From: Solibacillus palustris
GTDB taxonomy: Bacteria > Bacillota > Bacilli > Bacillales_A > Planococcaceae
Assembly: GCF_022549215.1 (NCBI RefSeq)
Contig: NZ_JAKZFC010000002.1
Span: forward strand, 186,001-250,000
Reading direction: 5' to 3'
DNA length: 64,000 nt
Below the pieces are notes generated by a model that was not told the DNA's origin, did not search any database, and saw only the letters and a list, made by a program, of their open reading frames with translations. A program made the position numbers and the translations under genes. Shown piece after piece: positions 48,345 to 57,943 of the stretch (the stretch's first letter is position 1; the number at the start of each line of letters is the position of its first letter).

Positions 48345-50240
48345 ATGGATTTAACTAAAATTTCTAGTCCATCCTTTTTAAAAGACTTGAATAAAAAGCA
48401 ACTTGAGGCACTAGCTAGAGACATCCGTGCCTTTTTAATCGAGAAATGCTCGAAAACAGGTGGTCATATTGGGCCGAATCTAGGTGTTGTCGAGCTAACG
48501 ATTGCTTTGCATAAAGCTTTTAACAGTCCAAAGGATAAATTTTTGTGGGATGTTGGACATCAAGCATATGTCCATAAAATTTTAACTGGTCGTGCAGATC
48601 AATTTGATACGTTACGCCAATTTAAAGGTCTATGTGGTTTCCCTAAGTTAATTGAAAGTGAACATGATATGTGGGAAACAGGTCATAGTTCAACGTCACT
48701 TTCTGCTGCAATGGGTATGGCAGTTGCGCGTGATATTAAAGGTGATAATAATTTTGTTGTACCGATTATCGGTGACGGTGCGTTAACTGGTGGTATGGCA
48801 TTAGAAGCGTTAAACCATATTGGTCACGAAAAAACAAACATGATCGTTATTTTAAACGATAATGAAATGTCAATCGCACCAAATGTAGGAGCGTTACATG
48901 ATGTATTAGGCCGTTTACGCACAGCGAAGGAATACTCTCGTGCAAAAGAGGATTTAGAATCATTAATGCATAAAATTCCTGTTGTTGGCGATAAACTGGC
49001 AGCAACGGCTGAACGTGTTAAGGATAGTTTGAAATATTTAGTCGTTTCTGGCGTGTTTTTTGAAGAAATGGGCTTTAAATATTTAGGACCAATCGATGGG
49101 CATGATTTAGAAGCGTTAGAAAAAACATTAGAATATGCGAAAAAAGTTGAAGGTCCAGTATTAGTGCATGTACTTACGAAAAAAGGTAAGGGCTATAAAC
49201 CAGCAGAAGATGACACGGTTGGGACATGGCACGGTACAGGTCCATATAAAATGGAAACAGGTGCATTTGTTAAGTCGGCTACAAAAGGGCCAGCATGGAG
49301 TAGCTTAGTAGCAGAATCTGTGCGAAAATGTATGGCAGAAGATGACCGCATTGCAACAATTACGCCAGCGATGCCAGTTGGTTCAAAATTGGAAGGTATC
49401 CAAAAGGATTTCCCAAATCGTTTCTTTGATGTAGGAATTGCAGAGCAGCACGCTACAACAATGGCAGCAGGTCTTGCAACCCAAAACATGAAGCCATTTT
49501 TAGCAATCTATTCAACATTCCTACAACGTGCATATGACCAAGTGCTACATGATATTGCACGACCAAAACTAAATGTCTTCATCGGAATTGACCGAGCAGG
49601 CTTAGTTGGTGCAGATGGAGAAACACATCAAGGTGTATTTGATATTTCATTCCTTCGTCATATTCCAAATATGGTATTAATGATGCCAAAAGATGAAAAC
49701 GAAGGACAGCACATGGTAAAAACTGCGCTAGAATATAATGATGGTCCAATCGCACTTCGCTACCCACGTGGTAACGGATTAGGTGTTGAAATGGATGCCG
49801 AAATGAAAGCTTTACCAATTGGTTCTTGGGAAGTGTTACGCGAAGGCAACGATGCTGTCATTTTAACGTTTGGTACGACAATTGGCATGGCACTTGAAGC
49901 TGCTGACAAATTAGCAGAACAAGGACTTTCTGTACGAGTTGTCAATGCTCGTTTCATTAAGCCAATGGATGAAGCAATGTTGCATGATCTGATGAAAGCA
50001 CAAATGCCGATTTTAACTATAGAAGAATCCATGCTTCAAGGCGGCTTTGGTAGTGCGGTATTAGAGTTTGCATTTGAAAATGGATACCGTAATATCAACT
50101 TAGATCGTATCGGTATTCCGGATGAATTTATCGAGCATGGTGAAGTTGACCTATTACTTGCAGAAATTCATGTAACAGCGGATGAGGCGGTAAAACGCAT
50201 TACAAAGCTTGTACCGAAAAAACAGTCAGGTAGGGTTTAA
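48345..50240 (+). CDS. dxs: 1-deoxy-D-xylulose-5-phosphate synthase
   Basis: A thiamine-diphosphate enzyme (631 residues) that joins pyruvate and glyceraldehyde 3-phosphate in the first step of the MEP isoprenoid pathway. The N-terminal [20 protein letters not shown], the ThDP motif [15 protein letters not shown] with the later NDN, and the transketolase pyrimidine domain ([19 protein letters not shown]) are present. ATG 48345 is favoured over GTG 48333; AAAGGTGTG lies upstream. The tlyA-like gene begins 7 bp after the stop. Confidence 0.96.
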   Translation: MDLTKISSPSFLKDLNKKQLEALARDIRAFLIEKCSKTGGHIGPNLGVVELTIALHKAFNSPKDKFLWDVGHQAYVHKILTGRADQFDTLRQFKGLCGFPKLIESEHDMWETGHSSTSLSAAMGMAVARDIKGDNNFVVPIIGDGALTGGMALEALNHIGHEKTNMIVILNDNEMSIAPNVGALHDVLGRLRTAKEYSRAKEDLESLMHKIPVVGDKLAATAERVKDSLKYLVVSGVFFEEMGFKYLGPIDGHDLEALEKTLEYAKKVEGPVLVHVLTKKGKGYKPAEDDTVGTWHGTGPYKMETGAFVKSATKGPAWSSLVAESVRKCMAEDDRIATITPAMPVGSKLEGIQKDFPNRFFDVGIAEQHATTMAAGLATQNMKPFLAIYSTFLQRAYDQVLHDIARPKLNVFIGIDRAGLVGADGETHQGVFDISFLRHIPNMVLMMPKDENEGQHMVKTALEYNDGPIALRYPRGNGLGVEMDAEMKALPIGSWEVLREGNDAVILTFGTTIGMALEAADKLAEQGLSVRVVNARFIKPMDEAMLHDLMKAQMPILTIEESMLQGGFGSAVLEFAFENGYRNINLDRIGIPDEFIEHGEVDLLLAEIHVTADEAVKRITKLVPKKQSGRV

Positions 50241-50247
50241 TAGATTT

Positions 50248-51066
50248 ATGACAAAACAACCGAAAGAACGTGTGGACGTATTACTTGTAGAGCGTGGACT
50301 TTGTGAAACACGTGAAAAAGCAAAGCGCTCAATAATGGCGGGGCTTGTATTTTCCAACGAAATTCGCATTGACAAAGCGGGCGAAAAAATTGCGATGGAT
50401 GCGCCATTACAAGTAAAAGGTTCAGATTTAAAATATGTATCTCGTGGTGGCTTAAAGTTAGAAAAGGCACTACAAATTTTTAACATGTCTGTAGATGGTA
50501 AGCTAATGCTTGATATTGGCTCGTCAACAGGTGGATTTACAGATTGTGCATTACAAAACGGTGCTCGTCATTGCTACGCTTTAGATGTAGGTTCGAATCA
50601 ATTAGCGTGGAAAATACGTTCAGACGAGCGAGTAACGGTAATGGAAAAAACAAATTTCCGTTATACAAAACCAGAAGATTTAGTAGAAGGATTACCAAAT
50701 TTCGCAACGATTGATGTGTCATTCATTTCACTATCATTAATTTTACCTGTTTTAAAGACGGTATTAATACCAGGTGGAGATGTGATGGCGCTTGTAAAGC
50801 CTCAATTTGAAGCAGGTCGAGAAAATGTCGGAAAAAAAGGGATCGTACGTGAGCCTAAAGTACATTTAGCTGTGTTAGAAGAAACGGCAAAAATGGCAAG
50901 TGAAGTGGGATTTGTTGTGAAAGATGCATCATTTTCTCCAATAACAGGTGGCGAAGGAAATATCGAATTCTTATTCCATTTATATAACCCGCATGATGGA
51001 GAAGATGTTGTTGCCTTTAATAATTTTGATGAAATTGTAAAGGATGCACATGCACAATTAAAATAA
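50248..51066 (+). CDS. tlyA: TlyA-family rRNA (cytidine-2'-O)-methyltransferase (YqxC-like)
   Basis: A 272-residue protein with an S4 RNA-binding domain (about 6-65, RVDVLLVERGLCETREKAKR and KYVSRGGLKLEKAL) followed by an FtsJ-like methyltransferase fold with the SAM-binding LDIGSSTGGFTDCALQNGAR and the catalytic VKPQFEAGRE. Relatives methylate rRNA or act as haemolysins in some species. The start ATG 50248 has only a weak ribosome-binding site and probably depends on coupling to dxs. Confidence 0.93.
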   Translation: MTKQPKERVDVLLVERGLCETREKAKRSIMAGLVFSNEIRIDKAGEKIAMDAPLQVKGSDLKYVSRGGLKLEKALQIFNMSVDGKLMLDIGSSTGGFTDCALQNGARHCYALDVGSNQLAWKIRSDERVTVMEKTNFRYTKPEDLVEGLPNFATIDVSFISLSLILPVLKTVLIPGGDVMALVKPQFEAGRENVGKKGIVREPKVHLAVLEETAKMASEVGFVVKDASFSPITGGEGNIEFLFHLYNPHDGEDVVAFNNFDEIVKDAHAQLK

Positions 51067-51068
51067 CT

Positions 51069-51109
51069 AAAACGCTAAATGAAGTAATTTCTTCGTTTGG
51101 CGTTTTTTC
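51069..51109 (+). terminator. Terminator after tlyA
   Basis: AAAACGCTAAATGAAG pairs with CTTCGTTTGGCGTTTT (two G-U pairs), followed by more T. Confidence 0.85.
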
Positions 51110-51313
51110 TCATGTCAAAAAATTATTCAATTTAGTAGTCTATTCACTGCGTATCATCATGTAATAATGCTCATAATAAATTGAAAGAAGTTTCGATAAT
51201 AGTTGATAACAACGTATTTTTGAACGTATGTACGGTTTTTTCTTGTATTTCTTTTATGCAAGTGGTAGTGTAAATATACATAGATTATTAAAAACTTTAA
51301 TGAGGTGACTTTT

Positions 51314-51763
51314 GTGAATAAAGGACAACGCCATATTCGTATTCGCGATATTATTACAAATAATGAGATTGAAACACAGGATGAGTTAGTAGATCAACTG
51401 AAAAACGCAGGCTATAATGTGACACAAGCAACTGTTTCACGCGATATTAAAGAATTACATTTAGTAAAGGTACCACTACAAGATGGTCGTTATAAATATA
51501 GCTTACCTGCAGATCAACGCTTTAATCCCATTCAAAAATTACATCGATTACTTGCGGATGCATTTGTGTCAATCGATGGGGCATCACACTTTTTAGTGAT
51601 GAAAACATTGCCAGGTAATGCTAACGCAATTGGCTCATTATTAGACCACTTAGATTGGACAGAAGTGCTAGGGACGATTTGCGGAGACGATACAATATTA
51701 ATTTTATGTCGTACGGAAAACGACCGAGAAGAAATTAAAAATCGCTTATTAGATATGCTATAA
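51314..51763 (+). CDS. argR: Arginine repressor ArgR/AhrC
   Basis: A 149-residue hexameric transcription factor that represses arginine biosynthesis and activates catabolism when arginine is bound. The N-terminal winged helix ([37 protein letters not shown]) and the C-terminal arginine-binding domain ([32 protein letters not shown]) are complete and very close to B. subtilis AhrC. GTG 51314 is chosen because GAGGTGAC lies just before it and the protein then begins MNKGQRH as in the family. Confidence 0.96.
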   Translation: MNKGQRHIRIRDIITNNEIETQDELVDQLKNAGYNVTQATVSRDIKELHLVKVPLQDGRYKYSLPADQRFNPIQKLHRLLADAFVSIDGASHFLVMKTLPGNANAIGSLLDHLDWTEVLGTICGDDTILILCRTENDREEIKNRLLDML

Positions 51764-51779
51764 ACCGAGGTGGAAACGT

Positions 51780-53471
51780 TTGTTAAAAGAACTTAGCATT
51801 CGAAATTTTGCTATTATTGATGATTTGACTGTTAGCTTTTCAGAAGGCTTGACTGTTTTAACTGGTGAAACAGGTGCAGGTAAATCGATTATTATTGATG
51901 CTGTCCATATTTTAGCCGGTGGTCGTGGCTCTACTGAGTTTATTCGCCACGGTGAAAAAAAAGCAGAATTAGGTGGCCATTTTGAAATTAGCAGTGAGAA
52001 GCATCCCATTTATTTGAAACTAGAGGAGCATGGCATCGAAGCCGAAGAGGGTTCGATTATTTTACGTCGGGACTTAAATGAATCTGGAAAAAGTATTTGT
52101 CGAGTAAATGGTAAGCTTGTGCCATTATCTGTATTACGCGAAATTGGTGGAAGCTTAATTGATATTCATGGTCAGCATGAAAACCAAGAATTAATGGATG
52201 AAAAATTTCATATTCATTTATTAGATCATTTTGCTTATCATGATTTAAAGGCTATTAAAACAAACTATGATGAGGCGTATGAAACGTATCGTCAATTAAA
52301 GCGAGAAGTGGCAGAATTAAGCATTAATGAGCAACGCGCTGCACAACGTATTGATTTATATCAATTCCAAATTCAAGAACTTGAGCAAGCTGCATTACGT
52401 GTTGATGAAGAAGATGCGCTTTCTGAAGAACGCACTCGTCTAATGAATTTCCATAAAATCTTTGAGCGTGCCAATATGGCTTATGAATCAATTTCAGGTG
52501 AGGGCAATGGATTAGATTTTATCGGAAATGCTATGAATGCATTAGAAGACATTGTGCGCCTTGATTCGATTTTTAAAGAATCTTCGGAGGCTGTAACTTC
52601 AAGCTTTTATGCGCTTCAAGATGCAGCATATCAAGTTAAAAATGCGTTAGACGACTTAGAGTATGATGCCGAGCGTCTAAATGAAGTCGAACAACGTTTG
52701 GCACTCTATCAGAATATGAAACGTAAATATGGTACAACAGTAGAAGAAATTCTCTTTTACTACGAAAAAATAGAAGAAGAGTTAAGTCAATTGTTAAATC
52801 GAGATGAAGCAATGCAAAAAAATGAGCAGTTATTGGCGCAGATGGAAATCGATTTAAATGAATTTGCTGAACAATTAACAACAGTTCGTAAACAAAGTGC
52901 ACTGAAATTAAGTGAAGCAATTATGAATGAGTTGCGGATGTTACATATGGAAAAAGCCCAATTTATCGTTAACTTTGAACAACTTGATCATTTTGATGCA
53001 AACGGTAAAGATTATGTAGCTTTTTATATTTCGACAAACGTCGGAGAGCCGCCAAAGTCTTTACCAAAAGTGGCGTCGGGTGGAGAGTTGTCACGTATGA
53101 TGCTTGCGTTAAAAACGATTTTTTCTTCTTCGAATGGCATTACATCAATCATATTCGACGAGGTAGATACTGGTGTAAGTGGTCGCGTAGCACAGGCAAT
53201 CGCAGAAAAAATTGCAGCAATCTCAGTCAATTCCCAAGTTCTATGTATTTCCCATTTACCTCAAGTAGCAGCGATGGCAGATCATCAATATTACATAAAA
53301 AAACAGGTAGAGCATGATCGTACATTTACAACGATTACTGAAATGGAACAACATGAACGTATAGAAGAAATTAGTCGTATGATGAGCGGTGCGGAAATAA
53401 CGGATTTAACGTTACAGCACGCTTCTGAATTATTACAATTGGCAAATGAGCGTAAAGAAGCAATGAAATAA
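51780..53471 (+). CDS. recN: DNA repair protein RecN
   Basis: An SMC-like ATPase (563 residues) that gathers DNA ends in double-strand-break repair. The N-terminal Walker A GETGAGKSIIIDAVHILAGG, a central coiled coil (about 150-400) with IDIHGQHENQELMD before it, and the C-terminal signature and Walker B ASGGELSRMMLALK and IIFDEVDTGVSGRVAQAIAE are all visible. The start TTG 51780 follows GAGGTGGAAACG. It is 16 bp after argR, the conserved arrangement. Confidence 0.96.
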   Translation: MLKELSIRNFAIIDDLTVSFSEGLTVLTGETGAGKSIIIDAVHILAGGRGSTEFIRHGEKKAELGGHFEISSEKHPIYLKLEEHGIEAEEGSIILRRDLNESGKSICRVNGKLVPLSVLREIGGSLIDIHGQHENQELMDEKFHIHLLDHFAYHDLKAIKTNYDEAYETYRQLKREVAELSINEQRAAQRIDLYQFQIQELEQAALRVDEEDALSEERTRLMNFHKIFERANMAYESISGEGNGLDFIGNAMNALEDIVRLDSIFKESSEAVTSSFYALQDAAYQVKNALDDLEYDAERLNEVEQRLALYQNMKRKYGTTVEEILFYYEKIEEELSQLLNRDEAMQKNEQLLAQMEIDLNEFAEQLTTVRKQSALKLSEAIMNELRMLHMEKAQFIVNFEQLDHFDANGKDYVAFYISTNVGEPPKSLPKVASGGELSRMMLALKTIFSSSNGITSIIFDEVDTGVSGRVAQAIAEKIAAISVNSQVLCISHLPQVAAMADHQYYIKKQVEHDRTFTTITEMEQHERIEEISRMMSGAEITDLTLQHASELLQLANERKEAMK

Positions 53472-53474
53472 TAC

Positions 53475-53509
53475 AACGAGAAGTCTGTTAAATTAGGCTT
53501 CTCGTTTTA
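53475..53509 (+). terminator. Terminator after recN
   Basis: AACGAGAAGTCT pairs with AGGCTTCTCGTT (one G-U pair), followed by a short T run. It separates recN from spoIVB. Confidence 0.8.
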
Positions 53510-53592
53510 AATTTCAATTACTATTCAACAAAAATTTACCGTTCATAACTCTGTAAAAGCTCCACATAGTAAATGTATCGAGGAGGTGAGTT

Positions 53593-54516
53593 ATGAAGGC
53601 GAAATGGTCCATTGTTGTGATGCTTTTATTAATCTTTATTCCATTACAAGTAAGTGCAAAACAGCTGATTCCAATGGGGCATTCCATTGGAGTACAGCTA
53701 GAAATGCCTTATGTCTATGTGTCGCATGACGTGTTGCTTGAATCTGGTGAATGGTTAAAGCAAGGAGAACGAATAACAGAAATAAATGGAAAAACGATAG
53801 CGAACCTTGAACAATTATTAGATAATGAACAAGCGCAAATAACAGTTGAAAATGCACAAAATTCACGGAAATTGGAAGTATCAAAGCAACAATTACAGCG
53901 CTTGCGACCATTTGTGAAAAATGCGACGGATGGTGTTGGTACATTAACTTATATCGACCCAAGTACTTTAGAATATGGCGCATTAGGTCACCAAATAATT
54001 GATTCTGTTTTAAAGCAACCGCCAACATTCAACAACGGAGCTATTTTTGAGGCATCCATCTCACAAGTGAAAAAAAGCGTTCCCGGTCAACCAGGTTATA
54101 AGGTGTCCGTTGTTGATAAAGCGACAACACCATTAGGAACGGTTATTAGTAATGAATTATACGGAATTTTTGGGCGTTGGGAACAGCCTTTACAAGAAAG
54201 TTTGCATCAGCCGCTTGAAATTATGCATAAAGGTCAATTAAAGCAAGGAACTGCCCATTTATTGACGGCAATTGATGGAGAAAAAATTGAAGCATTCGAC
54301 ATTGAAATTGATGAAATTTCAGACACAACGTTTACGTTTCAAGTTTCAGACGAGCGATTAATACGCGAAACTGGAGGGATTATTCAAGGCATGAGTGGAA
54401 GTCCCATTATACAAAATAATCAATTTGTTGGTGCGATAACACATATGTTTGTCGAAGAACCGACTAAAGGCGCGGGAATCCTTGTTATCGAAATGCTGAA
54501 AAAAAGCCCCAATTAA
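53593..54516 (+). CDS. spoIVB: SpoIVB signalling peptidase (S55)
   Basis: A forespore-made serine peptidase (307 residues) that cuts SpoIVFA and so triggers pro-SigK processing in the mother cell. The N-terminus (WSIVVMLLLIFIPLQVSA) is a membrane or signal segment, a PDZ-like domain fills about 30-105, and the peptidase domain follows with H133 (YGALGHQI), D253 and S268 (GGIIQGMSGSPIIQN). B. subtilis SpoIVB has about 425 residues; the shortening is mainly before the peptidase domain. Triad and context are intact, so it should be active. GAGGAGGTGAGTT precedes the ATG. Confidence 0.94.
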   Translation: MKAKWSIVVMLLLIFIPLQVSAKQLIPMGHSIGVQLEMPYVYVSHDVLLESGEWLKQGERITEINGKTIANLEQLLDNEQAQITVENAQNSRKLEVSKQQLQRLRPFVKNATDGVGTLTYIDPSTLEYGALGHQIIDSVLKQPPTFNNGAIFEASISQVKKSVPGQPGYKVSVVDKATTPLGTVISNELYGIFGRWEQPLQESLHQPLEIMHKGQLKQGTAHLLTAIDGEKIEAFDIEIDEISDTTFTFQVSDERLIRETGGIIQGMSGSPIIQNNQFVGAITHMFVEEPTKGAGILVIEMLKKSPN

Positions 54517-54525
54517 TAACTATTT

Positions 54526-54560
54526 GACTATACTTTGATACAAAGTATAGTCTTTTTCTA
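54526..54560 (+). terminator. Terminator after spoIVB
   Basis: GACTATACTTTG at 54526-54537 and CAAAGTATAGTC at 54541-54552 are exact complements with a 3-base loop, followed by TTTTTC. Confidence 0.9.
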
Positions 54561-54591
54561 TTTTTTTAAATAAAATAGTACATAATGATAA

Positions 54592-54598
54592 TTCGACA
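54592..54598 (-). promoter_or_regulatory. Perfect Spo0A box upstream of spo0A
   Basis: TTCGACA, the reverse complement of the Spo0A-binding core TGTCGAA, 249 bp before the spo0A start. A second box in the other orientation follows 92 bp downstream. Spo0A autoregulation through such boxes is known in B. subtilis. Confidence 0.5.
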
Positions 54599-54690
54599 AA
54601 TGTAATTCTATTAATTTCCATGTCGATTTGAAGAGAATTCGTATTACTAGATACTCATTTTTATAGATAGAAAAGGGTTTTTTTTGATTA

Positions 54691-54697
54691 TGTCGAA
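54691..54697 (+). promoter_or_regulatory. Second perfect Spo0A box upstream of spo0A
   Basis: TGTCGAA at 54691-54697 matches the Spo0A-box core exactly and lies about 57 bp upstream of the candidate SigH promoter, a position suited to activation or repression of spo0A by its own product. Confidence 0.55.
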
Positions 54698-54753
54698 AAC
54701 TCATTTAATGTCAAAACATAACAAAAATAACTAAAAAATGCATACAAATGTTT

Positions 54754-54780
54754 AGGCACTGGGTGGAAACAATGGCGAAT
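54754..54780 (+). promoter_or_regulatory. Candidate SigH promoter of spo0A
   Basis: AGGCACT at 54754-54760 and GCGAAT at 54775-54780 resemble the SigH pattern AGGAWWT / RnnGAAT with suitable spacing. In B. subtilis spo0A is transcribed from a SigH promoter during entry into sporulation. The -35 has two mismatches. Confidence 0.4.
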
Positions 54781-54847
54781 CACTGCTTCTATCGATGTAA
54801 AATGTAAGAATAAATGCGAAAATGATAATATTAAAGGGGGATTTTGT

Positions 54848-55636
54848 TTGACGAAGGTGAAGATTGCGATTGCTGATGATAATCGTGAATTAGTGAAAAT
54901 GATGGAGATGTATTTTGCAAATCATGCACAGATTGAAGTTGTTGCAACTGCCGCCAATGGAAAAATGTGTATTAAAATGTTAGAAGAGCATACGGTTGAT
55001 GTTTTACTATTAGATATTATTATGCCGCATTTAGATGGTTTAGCTGTTCTGGAAGCAATGTATAATGATGATCGTCATGAGCGCACACAAGTTATTATGC
55101 TGACAGCTTTTGGTCAAGAAGATGTGATGAAACAAGCTGTAAACTTTGGTGCCTCTTATTTTATGCTGAAGCCATTTGAATTTGAGCAACTTGTACAAAA
55201 GATTTTACATTGTGCGAATAAAAAATTAGAGGTAGAAAAACGCCCGCTTGATATAGTTTCGACTGGAACAAAAATCGATCAACGTCAACTTGATTCAACA
55301 ATTACTTCAATTATTAAGGAAATTGGAGTTCCAGCACATATTAAAGGCTATGCTTACTTACGCGAAGCAATTCAAATGGTGTATTACGATATTGAATTAT
55401 TAAGCTCTGTAACAAAAATTTTATACCCAGAAATCGCTAAAAAATTCAACACTACATCCTCACGTGTCGAACGTGCGATTCGTCATGCCATTGAGGTTGC
55501 ATGGAATCGAGGCAGCTATGAGAACATTTCAGAATTGTTTGGCTATACCGTGCACCATATGAAGTCTAAACCAACTAATTCAGAATTCATCGCCATGATT
55601 GCCGATAAGATTCGAATTGAAATGGTTGCAAGTTAA
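54848..55636 (+). CDS. spo0A: Stage 0 sporulation master regulator Spo0A
   Basis: The phosphorelay response regulator that commits the cell to sporulation (262 residues). The receiver domain (about 1-125) has D10/D11, the phospho-acceptor D56 in [12 protein letters not shown] and the lysine in FMLKPFEFE. The effector domain (about 145-262) contains the recognition helix [16 protein letters not shown] and ends [15 protein letters not shown]. The start is TTG 54848 behind AAAGGGGGATTTTG. The gene is intact, but its last 177 bp recur, mutated, at 57906-58082, and no clear terminator follows; both fit an insertion at its 3' end that replaced the last codons. Confidence 0.97.
   Translation: MTKVKIAIADDNRELVKMMEMYFANHAQIEVVATAANGKMCIKMLEEHTVDVLLLDIIMPHLDGLAVLEAMYNDDRHERTQVIMLTAFGQEDVMKQAVNFGASYFMLKPFEFEQLVQKILHCANKKLEVEKRPLDIVSTGTKIDQRQLDSTITSIIKEIGVPAHIKGYAYLREAIQMVYYDIELLSSVTKILYPEIAKKFNTTSSRVERAIRHAIEVAWNRGSYENISELFGYTVHHMKSKPTNSEFIAMIADKIRIEMVAS
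55460..55497 (+). repeat. 38-bp direct repeat, left copy (attL-like), within spo0A
   Basis: This stretch, from TCACGTGTCG to TTGAGGT in the recognition-helix codons of spo0A, is repeated without a mismatch at 57906-57943. Beyond it the copies diverge (about 15 mismatches in the next 139 bp by hand count). A perfect core followed by diverged 3' ends is what site-specific integration into a gene's 3' part would leave. Confidence 0.8.
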
Positions 55637-55791
55637 GCGCGGTACAATGCGGTTTGTAAGAATCTTAAGATATGAATTCACTGTATCTATACCAACTAAC
55701 TACTGAATTCATACAACTAATGTTAATTAATTTAAGTAAACTATGAAACACGTTCATTTACGGGGGAATCTCGTTCATGGAGGTGTTTTTT

Positions 55792-56397
55792 TTGAATGAA
55801 TTTGATATAGAGATTGATCGATTTATGTTGGATTGTACTGCGAAAGGATTATCAGTTAAAACATTAAAATCTTATGAACAGACCATAAGGTTATTTGCTA
55901 AATGGATGTTTGTTGAATTTGAAATTGATTCACCTAGACTGGTAAAAGCAGAACATTTAAGAAGCTATATACGTAGTTTGGGAGAACGAGGGAAATATGA
56001 ATGGACTGTCAATGACAATGCCAATAACAATCCAAAAGCTAGAGACGATTATGGAAAGAAAATATCCAATACAACAATAGCCAACTATACACGCAATTTA
56101 AAGGTGTTTTTTGCGTATTTGTATCAAGAACAAGTTATTCGTATCAATCCAATGAAAAACGTCAAGAACGTGAAGCCAGAACGCAAAATGAAGGTAATGT
56201 TAGAAGATAATGAATTGAAACAGTTTTTCCGTGCTTTTGATGTGACGAAATTTGACCAATATCGTGATTGGATGATAGCACAGTTAATATTTGACACAGG
56301 TTCACAAATAGGTGAACTGTTAGACATCCATCTGACGTTCGGAATTTACGCGCAAAATTTTTTTATTTTAGTGGAGACTTTGCATATGGGGAACTAA
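55792..56397 (+). pseudogene. Truncated tyrosine recombinase (phage integrase family)
   Basis: The N-terminal SAM-like core-binding domain is complete (about 5-115: TAKGLSVKTLKSYEQTIRLF, TTIANYTRNLKVFFAYLYQE) and the catalytic domain begins, but it stops after QLIFDTGSQIGELLDI. The expected catalytic arginine of the TGxRIGE motif is glutamine, and the later H-x-x-R and tyrosine parts are absent: about half the enzyme is gone. After LLDI the sequence is unrelated, so a deletion joined it to other DNA. TTG 55792 follows GGAGGTG. It cannot catalyse recombination. It lies 155 bp after the spo0A stop. Confidence 0.82.
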
Positions 56398-56477
56398 TTT
56401 GTATGTTAACTTGTAATTATGTTAAAAATAGGGTTATATATTGTGATATACACAATTAATCGAAGGGGGAATGTAGA

Positions 56478-56855
56478 ATGGGGTTATTCGATGGGTTAAT
56501 AGGAAATGCAACCGAAGTAAATTTGAATAAGTTAGAGGAAGAGTTAAAAGATTTGCTGATTCCTAACGAAACAATAAAGAACGCGTATAAAGTTATAAGG
56601 GATACATTTATCTTTACTGATAAAAGACTAATATTAATTGATAAACAAGGGGTAACTGGAAAGAAAACTGAGTATCATTCTATACCATATAAAAGTATTC
56701 TTCACTTTTCCGTTGAAACTGCTGGAACATTTGATTTAGATGCAGAATTAAAAATTTGGGTGTCAGGTAGTGCGTTACCTATACAGAAAAACTTTAATAA
56801 ATCGACTAATATTTATAAAGTCCAAAGCGTATTAGCGGAATATGTTTTAGGGTAG
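56478..56855 (+). CDS. PH domain-containing protein (bacterial PH / YvbH-like)
   Basis: A 125-residue soluble protein with the single bacterial pleckstrin-homology fold: NETIKNAYKVIRDTFIFTDK, then RLILIDKQGVTGKKTEYHSI, PYKSILHFSVETAGTFDLDA and ELKIWVSG, matching the DUF1696/bPH family found widely in Bacillales. No membrane segment is visible. AAGGGGGAATGTAG precedes the ATG. It is intact cargo of the island, with its own terminator. Its function is unknown. Confidence 0.82.
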   Translation: MGLFDGLIGNATEVNLNKLEEELKDLLIPNETIKNAYKVIRDTFIFTDKRLILIDKQGVTGKKTEYHSIPYKSILHFSVETAGTFDLDAELKIWVSGSALPIQKNFNKSTNIYKVQSVLAEYVLG

Positions 56856-56865
56856 CGACTAAATT

Positions 56866-56904
56866 GAACGATCAACATTTTATTGTGTTGATCGTTCTTT
56901 TTTT
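56866..56904 (+). terminator. Terminator after the PH-domain gene
   Basis: GAACGATCAACA at 56866-56877 and TGTTGATCGTTC at 56886-56897 are exact complements, followed by TTTTTTT. Confidence 0.9.
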
Positions 56905-57287
56905 CGATGTCAGACACAATTCTAACGGATCGAGATTCGCCTAGGCGGATTGTTGTGCAGGTGAAATCTATCTAGTCCAAATGTTCATGAAAAAGACGTA
57001 CAAAACAGGCAAGAACAAGTTCAGCAAACATTGTGTCAAGTCATCGATTTACTTTAGAGGTCGAATAAGATTTGAAAATTATTTAAGATTATGAAATTTT
57101 GTACTTAAACTAACGGAGGCTTTGATCCGAGAAGGATTAATGCCCTTTTTGTTGAAGTTATTGTACTATTGGGGCAGCTTTGTTGAAGAGTGTTTTATTA
57201 CTATTGTTCAACAATCTGGCTAGATTGAGGAGCAACTCTTTAAAAGAAAATTAGCTTTCCATACATTGGAAAAAGGGAGGGGATAAT
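56905..57287. other. Degenerate stretch inside the island
   Basis: No intact gene in about 380 bases. At about 56969-57055 a short frame, HEKDVQNRQEQVQQTLCQVI, ends in a stop and reads like the C-terminal helix of a lost regulator. A -35/-10 for the following gene is not obvious. Confidence 0.4.
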
Positions 57288-57773
57288 TTGAGCTACAAAA
57301 TTATAACGTTACCATCCTATCGGGCAGTAGGATTGAAATGGGAGGGAACTTTCTCTGAAATTGCACCAAATTTAAAAAACGTAATTCAACAAGTTAAAGA
57401 CCGTGCTGATGAATTAGAGAATAAGATGAATCCCAATGTTCAATTGGGTTTATCGTATCATGTAATTGAGAATGGATTCGCACATTACGCGGTGTATGAA
57501 GTGAGTGAGGAGCAGGAAATTCCTGAAGGGATGATTGAAATTAGGGTTCCAAAATGGACTTATGTGATGACGACACATAACAAAGGAGAAGATATACAAA
57601 AGACCTATACGGACTTACATCAATGGTTATTTGATAGTGATTATACTGCATTTATTGGAGCTGGTGTAGATTACTATGATCCTTATATGCCGATTAAACA
57701 CGAATATTATCCAACTAATCAGGATCCGAATGATCCGCATTTTGATATTTATATACCGATTGTAAAAAAATAA
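57288..57773 (+). CDS. GyrI-like / AraC effector-binding domain protein
   Basis: A 161-residue single-domain protein of the GyrI-like superfamily (SOUL/AraC effector-binding fold). The N-terminal ITLPSYRAVGLKWEGTFSEI, the central YHVIENGFAHYAVYEVSE and the conserved WTYVMTTHNKG followed by YTDLHQWLFDSDY are typical. Such domains bind small hydrophobic or drug-like ligands. There is no DNA-binding part. The start TTG 57288 follows AAAGGGAGGGGATAA. It is the last intact gene of the island, 132 bp before the spo0A remnant. Confidence 0.85.
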   Translation: MSYKIITLPSYRAVGLKWEGTFSEIAPNLKNVIQQVKDRADELENKMNPNVQLGLSYHVIENGFAHYAVYEVSEEQEIPEGMIEIRVPKWTYVMTTHNKGEDIQKTYTDLHQWLFDSDYTAFIGAGVDYYDPYMPIKHEYYPTNQDPNDPHFDIYIPIVKK

Positions 57774-57905
57774 TGTTAATGTAATTGACGTATTTCACAG
57801 GGGCGGACGTTCTAACTTGGCTACTATCAATCAAAAATAGTCAGGTTTTTTTAGCGAACCTTATAATACAAACGAGGGCGCTTCTGGAACAAAGCAGGAA
57901 CGCTT

Positions 57906-57943
57906 TCACGTGTCGAACGTGCGATTCGTCATGCCATTGAGGT
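57906..57943 (+). repeat. 38-bp direct repeat, right copy (attR-like)
   Basis: Exact match to 55460-55497. The base before it and everything upstream is unrelated to spo0A, so the homology starts abruptly here. Confidence 0.8.

Larger units (their letters stand above)
55460..57943 (+). mobile_element. Degenerate island integrated in the 3' end of spo0A
   Basis: About 2.4 kb lies between the two 38-bp direct repeats. It holds the 3' end of the functional spo0A, a truncated tyrosine recombinase gene, a PH-domain gene, a regulator-like remnant and a GyrI-like gene. The displaced, mutated spo0A 3' end lies beyond the right repeat. The order att, integrase, cargo, att is typical of integrative elements. 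Size and the broken recombinase show that it is a fossil, no longer self-mobile. Partial duplication of spo0A without a mobile element is the alternative. Confidence 0.65.
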
